Below, piece by piece: positions 7,620 through 13,683 of a stretch of DNA of 16,086 bases. The first letter of the stretch is position 1. Each line of letters begins with the position of its first letter. The stretch covers positions 1 through 16,086 of the forward strand of contig CAYGVA010000084.1 of the NCBI GenBank assembly GCA_964353225.1. The letters are read 5' to 3'. The notes beneath the pieces are model-generated. The model was not told the origin of the DNA. It searched no databases and worked only from the letters and a program-made list of their open reading frames with translations. The DNA is from PCC-6406 sp964353225 (GTDB lineage: Bacteria > Cyanobacteriota > Cyanobacteriia > Phormidesmidales > Phormidesmidaceae). The translations under genes and the position numbers were made by a program.

Positions 7620-9521
7620 CTAACCACCCGTTTTAACCAGGCTCTTTTGGGGAATCGCGGTATATTCGCTGACGATTTGACGAAACTCATCCCCGTCTAG
7701 GGTTTCTTTCTCAACCAAGAGATCAACCAGCCGATCAATCACCGTCCGATTTTCTCGCATGATTTGCTTGGCTTGGCGGTAGCAATGGTCGGCGATAGAG
7801 TGCACTTGGGCATCAATGCTAGAGGCAATCTCCTCCGAATACTCAGAGCGGTTTAACCAATTACGCCCCAAAAAGACTTCCTCTTGAGCCCCTTCTAAGG
7901 ACAAGGGACCGAGATCAGACATCCCAAATCGGGTCACCATTTGGCGGGCAAGGCTGGTTACCCGTTGCAAGTCATTACTGGCCCCCGTGGTCACTTCGGC
8001 CTGACCAAAAATCACCTCTTCAGCGGCTCGTCCCCCTAGAAGTCCCATAATCAAGGCCAAAATTTGGGAACGCGACACTAGGGTTTGGTCATCATCAGGG
8101 GTAAACCAAGTCAATCCCTGGGCTTGGCCTCGGGGGATGAGGGTCACCTTTTGAACGGGGTTATGGGCTTTGATGAGGGTGCCAACAATGGCATGGCCCA
8201 CCTCGTGGTAAGCAATCAGACGCTTACTTTTGCTATCTACGAGGGGAATGCCTTCCATGCCGGCAATCACTCGATCCACCGCATCATCCACCTCCGCCAT
8301 GGTGATCCCGTCTTTGCGGCGACGGGCAGTGAGAATAGCGGCCTCATTCAAAAGGTTGGCGAGGTCTGCCCCGGTAAAACCAGGGGTGCGACGGGCAATG
8401 ACTTCTAGGGAGACGGCCTCATCTAGTTTTTTATTGCGGCCATGGACTTTCAGAATCTCTAGTCGGCCTTTGGCATCGGGGGGATCAACCATGATTTGCC
8501 GATCAAAGCGCCCCGGTCTGAGGAGGGCTTGATCCAGCACATCGACTCGGTTGGTGGCAGCAATGATAATGATGCCGCTATTTCCTTCAAAGCCATCCAT
8601 TTCGGTTAACAGTTGGTTGAGGGTCTGTTCCCGCTCATCGTTACCGCCACCGATGCCGGTGCCCCGTTGGCGACCGACCGCATCAATTTCGTCGATAAAC
8701 ACAATGCAGGGGGCATTTTCCTTGGCTTTTTTGAAGAGATCCCGCACCCGAGAGGCCCCGACCCCGACAAACATCTCCACAAATTCTGAACCGGAGATGC
8801 TGAAGAATGGCACCGCTGCTTCCCCTGCGATCGCCTTAGCCAGCAGGGTTTTACCCGTTCCAGGTGGCCCGACGAGTAGGACACCCCGAGGAATTTTGGC
8901 CCCGATCGCCGTAAACTTCTCCGGTTTTTTCAAAAAGGCCACCACTTCCTGTAGTTCTTCCTTGGCCTCTTCAATCCCTGCCACCTCTTCAAAGGTCACA
9001 CCGGTTTTAGCTTCCATCTGAAAGCGGGCGCGGGATTTGCCAAAGCTCATCGCGCCGCCAGCGCTCCCGGCAGAGCGTCGCAAAATCAGCAATAGGCCAA
9101 AGACTAGAACAAAGATCAGCAGCATGTTGATGGCGATTCCGGCGATTACCCCACCGTTGCCCGCCGCTTCGACTTCGACCGCCACGCCCTCTCTCCGCAG
9201 GCGCTGGATCAAATCCTGTTCCAGCTCATCCCCCGCAAACAACGACACCTGTCGCGGAGCCGTCTCTTCATCGTCCCCTTTGAACACCACTGTGGCGGTG
9301 TCTCGTTCTGGATCAAGGCTGACCCGCTCGACTAGCCCAGAATCGACACTTTTAAGAAATTCACCGTAGGAGAAGATCTCATCTTCGGCCTCAGACTGGG
9401 CGATCGCAGGGGGTACAGCCGTTAACAGTTGCAGCATCAGCCAACTGGCCGTCACCACACCAGAGACAGTCGTTTGGGCGGTGCGACGCCATCGAGAATG
9501 CTGGTGCAGGGGGGATGTCAT
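7620..9521 (-). CDS. ftsH: FtsH family ATP-dependent zinc metalloprotease
   Basis: This is a membrane-anchored AAA+ protease that degrades damaged or unassembled membrane proteins. In cyanobacteria FtsH hexamers act in photosystem II repair and related quality control. It has 633 residues, the normal length. An N-terminal hydrophobic helix spans about 17-38, then comes a non-cytosolic domain of about 42-122, and a second membrane helix at about 124-147. The AAA+ module has Walker A GPPGTGKT (218-225), Walker B CIVFIDEID (272-280) and a second region of homology ATNRVDVLDQALLRPGRFD. The protease domain has the zinc motif HEVGH (439-443, catalytic E440) and a third ligand, probably D517 in GASNDL. 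All key residues are present. The first helix ends in an AIAQ|SEAE stretch resembling a signal-peptide cleavage site. ATG 9521 has only a weak AAGG 10 nt upstream. It lies 86 bp downstream of trpF on the same strand. Cyanobacteria have several FtsH paralogues, and I cannot say which this is. Confidence 0.97.
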   Translation of the reverse strand: MTSPLHQHSRWRRTAQTTVSGVVTASWLMLQLLTAVPPAIAQSEAEDEIFSYGEFLKSVDSGLVERVSLDPERDTATVVFKGDDEETAPRQVSLFAGDELEQDLIQRLRREGVAVEVEAAGNGGVIAGIAINMLLIFVLVFGLLLILRRSAGSAGGAMSFGKSRARFQMEAKTGVTFEEVAGIEEAKEELQEVVAFLKKPEKFTAIGAKIPRGVLLVGPPGTGKTLLAKAIAGEAAVPFFSISGSEFVEMFVGVGASRVRDLFKKAKENAPCIVFIDEIDAVGRQRGTGIGGGNDEREQTLNQLLTEMDGFEGNSGIIIIAATNRVDVLDQALLRPGRFDRQIMVDPPDAKGRLEILKVHGRNKKLDEAVSLEVIARRTPGFTGADLANLLNEAAILTARRRKDGITMAEVDDAVDRVIAGMEGIPLVDSKSKRLIAYHEVGHAIVGTLIKAHNPVQKVTLIPRGQAQGLTWFTPDDDQTLVSRSQILALIMGLLGGRAAEEVIFGQAEVTTGASNDLQRVTSLARQMVTRFGMSDLGPLSLEGAQEEVFLGRNWLNRSEYSEEIASSIDAQVHSIADHCYRQAKQIMRENRTVIDRLVDLLVEKETLDGDEFRQIVSEYTAIPQKSLVKTGG

Positions 9522-9550
9522 AGAAATTGTGCCTTTTGTCGGTCAGGGAT

Positions 9551-9593
9551 AGGGGCAGCAGTAAAAACTGTGCAGGTGTGGTCATCTGCCCCT
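9551..9593. repeat. Nested inverted repeat between trpF and ftsH
   Basis: AGGGGCAG at 9551-9558 pairs with CTGCCCCT at 9586-9593. Between them CAGTAAAAACTG (9559-9570) can form its own small stem. The structure fills half of the 86-bp gap between trpF and ftsH, both on the minus strand. It could separate trpF and ftsH transcripts or shape the ftsH leader. No run of T follows on either strand, so it is not a classic intrinsic terminator. Confidence 0.5.
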
Positions 9594-9607
9594 TACTCTT
9601 CCTCAGT

Positions 9608-10303
9608 TTATCGTTCCTGTTTCAGTCTGCCCGCTTCAGGTTGGGAGCGGGCATCTAGTCGTTGTAAGGCGACAAAAAGCTGCCGCACCCGTTCCAAGTT
9701 TTTGTCGCCAGGGCGATCTTCGACCCCACTGGAGAGATCGATACCAGTGGGGGACAACATTGTTAGGGCTGAGGCGAGGTTCTCAGGGGTGAGCCCCCCG
9801 GCCAAAATCCAGGGTCGCTGAGGACGAAAAGCCTGCAACGTTGGCCAGTCCAACGTATTGCCCGTCCCGCCAAAACTCTCGGGATGATAAGCATCTAAAA
9901 GCACCGCATCCACAACCGCGTCATAGGCATTGATGGCATCCAGTACTTGGGCTGATCGCACCCGAAAGGCTTTGATCAATCGCAAGGCAGGGTGGCGTTG
10001 GTGCAACTGATGGCAGCGCTCGGGAGATTCCTGGCCATGGAGTTGCAGGGTGGTGAGCTGCCCTGCGGTGACGGCAGCCGCAATCACATCATCGGTTGCG
10101 TCCACAAAGACCCCGACCCGTTCGACGGTGCCATAGCTTTGATCAATCAAGGCTTGTGCGAGGGCTTGGAGTTGTGCTGGGGTGACGTAACGGGGGGAGG
10201 TGGGCACACAAATAAACCCGATCGCATCGGCCCCTGCGCGGGCGACCGCGATCGCCTGATCGGGCTGAGTCAGCCCACAAATTTTGACCCACAGGTGTCC
10301 CAT
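9608..10303 (-). CDS. trpF: Phosphoribosylanthranilate isomerase
   Basis: TrpF catalyses the Amadori rearrangement of N-(5-phosphoribosyl)anthranilate to CdRP, the third step of tryptophan synthesis from chorismate, in the cytosol. The 231 residues form a TIM-barrel. The catalytic base Cys9 is in WVKICGLT, and the general acid is probably Asp137 in LLDAYHPESFGGTG. The phosphate-binding regions include GGTG (145-148), LAGGLTPENL and the C-terminal GIDLSSGVE (188-195), followed by PGDKN. The last 20 or so residues extend slightly beyond the usual end. ATG 10303 has an AAGG about 7 nt upstream and gives the canonical KICGLT start. No other trp gene is in the window, as is usual for dispersed cyanobacterial trp genes. 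It is divergent from psaK, with 139 bp between start codons. Confidence 0.96.
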   Translation of the reverse strand: MGHLWVKICGLTQPDQAIAVARAGADAIGFICVPTSPRYVTPAQLQALAQALIDQSYGTVERVGVFVDATDDVIAAAVTAGQLTTLQLHGQESPERCHQLHQRHPALRLIKAFRVRSAQVLDAINAYDAVVDAVLLDAYHPESFGGTGNTLDWPTLQAFRPQRPWILAGGLTPENLASALTMLSPTGIDLSSGVEDRPGDKNLERVRQLFVALQRLDARSQPEAGRLKQER

Positions 10304-10344
10304 GCTAAACCTTGTCCCCTGCCATCGATCGCTATAACCCCCGT

Positions 10345-10360
10345 GTTAACTCTGGTTAAA
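10345..10360. promoter_or_regulatory. GTTAA repeat in the trpF-psaK divergent promoter region
   Basis: GTTAA occurs at 10345-10349 and 10355-10359, exactly 10 bp apart, just upstream of the psaK -10 box. The same bases also read as an inverted repeat TTAAC-TCTG-GTTAA (10346-10359). The 10-bp direct spacing recalls HLR1, the element bound by RpaB upstream of photosystem I genes, although the half-sites match its GTTACA core only in the first four bases. The dyad reading would suit a LysR-type or other dimeric regulator, possibly for trpF. Confidence 0.4.
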
Positions 10361-10388
10361 CAACCCCCACAAGGACCGCAGCAGTTTT

Positions 10389-10394
10389 TATAAT
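10389..10394 (+). promoter_or_regulatory. psaK -10 box (TATAAT)
   Basis: This is a perfect TATAAT, 48 nt before the psaK TTG start. There is no sigma70-like -35 at 16-18 nt upstream (10366-10371 is CCCACA), which is common for photosystem I promoters that depend on upstream activator sites. The GTTAA repeat at 10345-10360 is in the right place for such a site. Confidence 0.65.
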
Positions 10395-10442
10395 CCTTTG
10401 TACTTTGACATAAAGTTTCGACTTTCTTTAGGAGCTGAACCC

Positions 10443-10718
10443 TTGCTGATCTCGCCCCTCACACTCCTGGCAACTACGGTCGCATCCACTCCAGAGTGGT
10501 CTCTTAACGTTGCCCTAATTATGATCACCTGCAATCTTTTTGTGATTGCGATCGGTCGCTCTGCTATCCAAAAGGGAGGGGTGGGACCCACCTTGCCGGT
10601 TGCCCTGCCCGGTCTGTTTGACGGCTTTGGGTTGCCAGAGCTGCTCGCGACCACCAGTCTGGGTCATATTCTCGGGGCAGGGATGATTCTTGGCCTCGGT
10701 AATGCGGGCCTGTTATAG
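10443..10718 (+). CDS. psaK: Photosystem I reaction center subunit PsaK
   Basis: PsaK is a small two-helix peripheral subunit of photosystem I in the thylakoid membrane. It helps bind antenna chlorophyll and, in some cyanobacteria, aids energy transfer from phycobilisomes. The first helix is about residues 20-38 (SLNVALIMITCNLFVIAIG) and the second about 66-88. The family signature GFGLPELLATTSLGH (61-75) is clear, and the 91-residue length is typical. I start at TTG 10443 because AGGAG at 10430-10434 lies 8 nt before it and the N-terminus then matches PsaK proteins. The frame is open back to a TTG at 10398, but that would add 15 atypical residues and bury the ribosome-binding site. A small AGCCG/CGGCT stem overlaps the stop codon (10717-10729) and lacks a T-run. 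Many cyanobacteria have two psaK genes, and I cannot tell which paralogue this is. Confidence 0.95.
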   Translation: MLISPLTLLATTVASTPEWSLNVALIMITCNLFVIAIGRSAIQKGGVGPTLPVALPGLFDGFGLPELLATTSLGHILGAGMILGLGNAGLL

Positions 10719-10775
10719 CCGGCGCGGCTGAACCTGGCTTGATAGCGTAGGTTGTCGCCATCGATAGCTGCACCG

Positions 10776-10816
10776 GGGGTGATCACTAACCTGCAAACAG
10801 GGATAGTGATCACCCC
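10776..10816. repeat. Strong hairpin with two GTGATCAC palindromes
   Basis: The arms GGGGTGATCACTA (10776-10788) and TAGTGATCACCCC (10804-10816) are exact reverse complements. An inner stem CCTG/CAGG (10790-10793 and 10798-10801) closes a CAAA loop. Each arm contains the self-palindromic octamer GTGATCAC (10779-10786 and 10806-10813), with centres 27 bp apart. It lies in the 219-bp gap between psaK and the site-2 protease gene. The downstream bases GCTTTCGTT are a poor T-tract. It may be an imperfect psaK terminator, an RNA leader structure, or a paired operator. Confidence 0.85.
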
Positions 10817-10838
10817 TGCTTTCGTTAAGGGGTCCCAC

Positions 10839-10844
10839 TACAAT
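10839..10844 (+). promoter_or_regulatory. Candidate -10 box for the site-2 protease gene
   Basis: TACAAT here would start a transcript with a leader of roughly 85-90 nt before ATG 10938. The leader would contain a GGCCAG/CTGGCC stem (10871-10887). The matching -35 position falls at the 3' edge of the long hairpin and is weak. A second AT-rich box, TATAAA at 10925-10930, would instead give a nearly leaderless transcript. Confidence 0.3.
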
Positions 10845-10937
10845 GGAATAGAGACCCATAGGGTTGCCCAGGCCAGTTCTCCTGGCCGCAACCGTCATCA
10901 AGACAGACTTCACCCTAGTGCTTTTATAAACCCCTCT

Positions 10938-12137
10938 ATGCAATCTGGTTGGCGTATCGGCTCCATCTTGGGCATTCCCCTATTTCTAGATACCTCTTGG
11001 TTCATTATTTTGCTGTTGGTGACCTTTGCTTACGGCAGTGATCCCACCTGGCAAAGTACCTGGGGACCCCTAGCTTGGGGGGTGGGGCTTGCCCTAGCGC
11101 TATTGCTATTTACCTCAGTGCTACTCCATGAATTGGGCCATAGCTTGGTGGCCCGTTCCCAGGGCATTCAGGTCAACTCAATTACCCTTTTCCTCTTTGG
11201 GGGGATTGCCGCCATTGAAAAAGAGTCGCGCACCCCAGGGCAGGCCTTTCAAGTGGCGATCGCCGGTCCCCTGGTGAGCTTCAGTTTATATCTTGGGTTG
11301 ACCCTCCTCATTGCCCTGCCCGGTCTACCCCTAGTGGTGCAAACGGTATTAGGCAATGTGGCCCAAATCAACTTGGTTCTTACCCTCTTCAACTTGATCC
11401 CAGGTTTGCCCTTAGATGGCGGTCAGGTCTTAAAGGCGGCCATCTGGAAAGCCACCCAAAGCCGGGTTAAAGGTATTCGCTGGGCGGCCAGAACCGGGCA
11501 GTTTTTGGGCTGGGCGGCCATTGGCCTAGGGGTTTTGGCCTATCTAGCCCAGCCCAGCCTTGACCTGATTTGGATCGTCCTTGTGGGGGGCTTTGCCGTG
11601 CGCAATGCCGCTGCCTATGGCCGCGTCGCCGACCTCGAAGACAACCTGTCTCAACTCACCGCCGCTGATGCCGTATCCCGAGAGTTTCGGGTGATTGACG
11701 CCGATCAGATGGTGCGCAGCTTTGCGGAGGCGTACCTGCTGCAAACCGAGCGAGCTCCGGCCTATTTTGCCTCATCTGACGGTCGCTATCGCGGCTTAAT
11801 TACGTTAGAAGCGGTGCAGCAACTAGAGCGAGGCACCTGGGATACCACCCCATTGCAAGATATTGCCCAGCCCCTCAGCAGCATCCCTACGGTACGGGAG
11901 CCCACGCCCTTGGCCGAGGTGATTAATGCCCTAGAGCAAAGCCAACTCAAGCGCATCACCGTTTTAACCCCTGCGGATGCGGTGGCTGGGGTGATTGACC
12001 GGGGTGATATTGTGCGAGCCATGGCCCAGAATATGAACCTGCCGATTTCTGAAGCGTTGATTCAACGCATTAAGGATGACGGTGAGTATCCCCCTGGTCT
12101 GAAATTGGCCAGCCTCGCCAAGGCACTGACGGAATAG
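10938..12137 (+). CDS. Site-2 protease family (M50) membrane metalloprotease with CBS domains
   Basis: This is an intramembrane zinc metalloprotease expected to cut membrane-embedded substrates, as in regulated intramembrane proteolysis; the substrate is unknown. It has 399 residues. Several hydrophobic segments occupy about 1-225. The zinc motif HELGH (64-68, catalytic E65) and the second metal-site region FNLIPGLPLDGG (151-162, Asp160) are intact. A C-terminal pair of CBS-like repeats (about 242-365) may bind adenine nucleotides and control activity. I start at ATG 10938, giving MQSGWRIGSILGIPLFLD, the usual N-terminus of this family in cyanobacteria. The frame stays open upstream to 10752, but those residues read through the long hairpin and look non-coding. 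No strong ribosome-binding site precedes the ATG. It is followed 61 bp later by the helicase gene, so the two may share a transcript. Confidence 0.93.
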   Translation: MQSGWRIGSILGIPLFLDTSWFIILLLVTFAYGSDPTWQSTWGPLAWGVGLALALLLFTSVLLHELGHSLVARSQGIQVNSITLFLFGGIAAIEKESRTPGQAFQVAIAGPLVSFSLYLGLTLLIALPGLPLVVQTVLGNVAQINLVLTLFNLIPGLPLDGGQVLKAAIWKATQSRVKGIRWAARTGQFLGWAAIGLGVLAYLAQPSLDLIWIVLVGGFAVRNAAAYGRVADLEDNLSQLTAADAVSREFRVIDADQMVRSFAEAYLLQTERAPAYFASSDGRYRGLITLEAVQQLERGTWDTTPLQDIAQPLSSIPTVREPTPLAEVINALEQSQLKRITVLTPADAVAGVIDRGDIVRAMAQNMNLPISEALIQRIKDDGEYPPGLKLASLAKALTE

Positions 12138-12198
12138 CACCCTTTGGGGAGCAACCAACTGCCAAGCCAAGCCCGACAAGATCCGGGGCAAGTTCTTA

Positions 12199-13512
12199 AT
12201 GGTGCAACTTCAGCCCAGCTCAATCGACGCTAGCGATGGGGATTTGATCCTCACCGCTGAACAGGTGGCCGCATTAGATGCCCTGCATGGGTTTGTGAAC
12301 AGCCCGGAAAAACTTTACCTGCTCACGGGCTATGCCGGGACGGGCAAAACCACCCTCTTGCAGATGTTTATCAGCGGTCTGCGAGAGCAGGGCGACGACC
12401 GCAAGGTGGTGCTGTCGGCCTTTAGCAATAAGGCCACGAAGGTGCTGGCAACGATGGCGGATCAGTGGCAGCTAGAGGTGGATGCCATGACCTGCTGCAC
12501 GCTGCTGGGGCTGCGTCCGGTCATTGATGAAGAGACGGGCAAGCAAGAGTTTCAACCCGATCGCAAGCAGGGTAGCCAGGTCGATCGCTATCGCCTAGTG
12601 ATTGTTGACGAATGCTCGATGGTCAACGAAGAGCTATGGCTATTGCTGGTGAATGCCGTTTCTAGCCTCTATGGCGGCACTCAGATTTTGTTTGTGGGCG
12701 ATCCGGCCCAGCTGCCGCCGGTCAATGAGTCCGAATCGGCCTGTTTTCGGCAGATTCCCCAGCAGTCGGCGTTGACCGAGGTGGTGCGCTACGGTGGCGC
12801 GATTGGGGTGATTGCTGAAGATCTGCGGCGGAATTTGACGCGCGATCGCTTCCCTCAGTTCCGCAGTGATACCAATGCTGAGCGCACTGAAGGTTGCTTT
12901 GTCTTACCCCGCCCCGCGTGGGAGCGGTTGATGCTGCGGGCTTTCACCAGTGAGGCGTACCAAGCCAACCCCGATCAGGTCAGGGCTCTGGCCTATACCA
13001 ACCGTCGGGTGATTCAGCTCAACCAAATGATTCGCAAGGCCATCTATGGCGAGGCCGCTTTGCGGTTTGTCCCCGGCGAGCGGCTGATTGCCCTCACCTC
13101 TTGTCTCGATGACGACGCCATCCTCTTACCCACATCGGCGGAATGCGAGGTGACAGAGGCACGCCGGGGGCGGGATGGGGAATGGCCGATCTGGATTTTG
13201 TCGGTGGAAACAGAGGAGAACAAATATAAAACGCTGCGGGTGCTACACGAGTCAGGGCAAAGGGAAATGACCGCCAAACTCGACCTCCTCGCCCGTGAAA
13301 AACGCTGGATGGAGTTTTGGGATTTGAAGCAGCATTTTCACCAGGTGGATTATGCCTACAGCCTCACCATCCACAAAAGCCAGGGCTCGACCTTTCAAGA
13401 TGTGTTTGTGGATGTGCCGTCGATGGGGGCCAACCGTAATGTGATTGAGCGCAACCAGCTCTGTTATGTGGCGTTTACCCGCGCGGCCCAGCGGTTGTTT
13501 GTGTATCAGTAG
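12199..13512 (+). CDS. SF1 DNA helicase, Dda/RecD-like (UvrD C-terminal domain)
   Basis: This is a 437-residue superfamily 1 ATP-dependent DNA helicase, probably 5'-3' by its resemblance to the Dda/RecD/Pif1 group. Motifs in order: Walker A GYAGTGKTT (44-52), Walker B/motif II VDECSM (136-141), motif III GDPAQLPPV (167-175), a motif-V-like DYAYSLTIHKSQGSTF (384-399) and motif VI YVAFTRA (423-429). All appear intact, and the length is close to T4 Dda. Cyanobacterial homologues are usually annotated only as AAA or UvrD-type ATPases. ATG 12199 is the likely start; a GTG directly follows, and there is no strong ribosome-binding site. The gene lies 61 bp after the site-2 protease and 171 bp before the topoisomerase. 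The exact cellular role, in replication restart, repair or recombination, is not known from sequence. Confidence 0.9.
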   Translation: MVQLQPSSIDASDGDLILTAEQVAALDALHGFVNSPEKLYLLTGYAGTGKTTLLQMFISGLREQGDDRKVVLSAFSNKATKVLATMADQWQLEVDAMTCCTLLGLRPVIDEETGKQEFQPDRKQGSQVDRYRLVIVDECSMVNEELWLLLVNAVSSLYGGTQILFVGDPAQLPPVNESESACFRQIPQQSALTEVVRYGGAIGVIAEDLRRNLTRDRFPQFRSDTNAERTEGCFVLPRPAWERLMLRAFTSEAYQANPDQVRALAYTNRRVIQLNQMIRKAIYGEAALRFVPGERLIALTSCLDDDAILLPTSAECEVTEARRGRDGEWPIWILSVETEENKYKTLRVLHESGQREMTAKLDLLAREKRWMEFWDLKQHFHQVDYAYSLTIHKSQGSTFQDVFVDVPSMGANRNVIERNQLCYVAFTRAAQRLFVYQ

Positions 13513-13527
13513 GGTGCGGCTGGGCGG

Positions 13528-13552
13528 GGCTGAGATTGGCGATCTCTTAGCC
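13528..13552. repeat. Stem-loop after the helicase gene
   Basis: GGCTGAGAT (13528-13536) pairs with ATCTC-AGCC (13542-13552, with two bulged T). An alternative GGCTGG/CCAGCC stem (13518-13523 and 13551-13556) competes with it. It begins 16 nt after the helicase stop. No T-run follows, so termination is possible but unproven. Confidence 0.4.
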
Positions 13553-13597
13553 AGCCTATGTACTTGCACCAGAGGCGATTGTTCCAGCAGTCCGCCC

Positions 13598-13625
13598 TTG
13601 ACCTACAATTCATTTGTACTATTAA
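13598..13625 (+). promoter_or_regulatory. Candidate topoisomerase promoter with internal dyad
   Basis: TTGACC (13598-13603) and TATTAA (13620-13625) are separated by 16 bp. This is a plausible sigma70-type promoter, about 60 nt before the start codon. The spacer holds an inverted repeat TACAA-TTCAT-TTGTA (13604-13618), a position where a bound repressor would block RNA polymerase. Confidence 0.45.
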
Positions 13626-13666
13626 ATTGCCAGTCCGGTTTAGGACATCGTGCTGTCACTGTTGGC

Positions 13667-13672
13667 AGGAGG
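13667..13672 (+). promoter_or_regulatory. Ribosome-binding site fixing the topoisomerase start
   Basis: AGGAGG lies 11 nt before ATG 13684. It is the strongest Shine-Dalgarno sequence noticed in the window and argues against the longer open frame reaching back to 13558. Confidence 0.8.
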
Positions 13673-13683
13673 ACGAAATCGCC

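Noticed and set aside
8551..9021. Plus-strand 156-codon open frame opposite ftsH
   Set aside because: It is antisense to the highly conserved AAA+ domain and has a Ser/Pro/Thr-rich composition typical of shadow frames.
10752..10937. Longer N-terminus for the site-2 protease starting at 10752
   Set aside because: The extra 62 residues would be translated through the long hairpin, look non-conserved and begin with a TTG. The family N-terminus begins at ATG 10938.
13604..13622. LexA or NtcA box upstream of the topoisomerase
   Set aside because: The sequence lacks the GTAC...GTTC pattern of cyanobacterial LexA and the GTA-N8-TAC pattern of NtcA.
13558..13683. Longer N-terminus for the topoisomerase starting at 13558
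   Set aside because: It would cover the promoter-like region, and a strong AGGAGG sits 11 nt before ATG 13684, which gives the standard MAKLLLIESPGK start.
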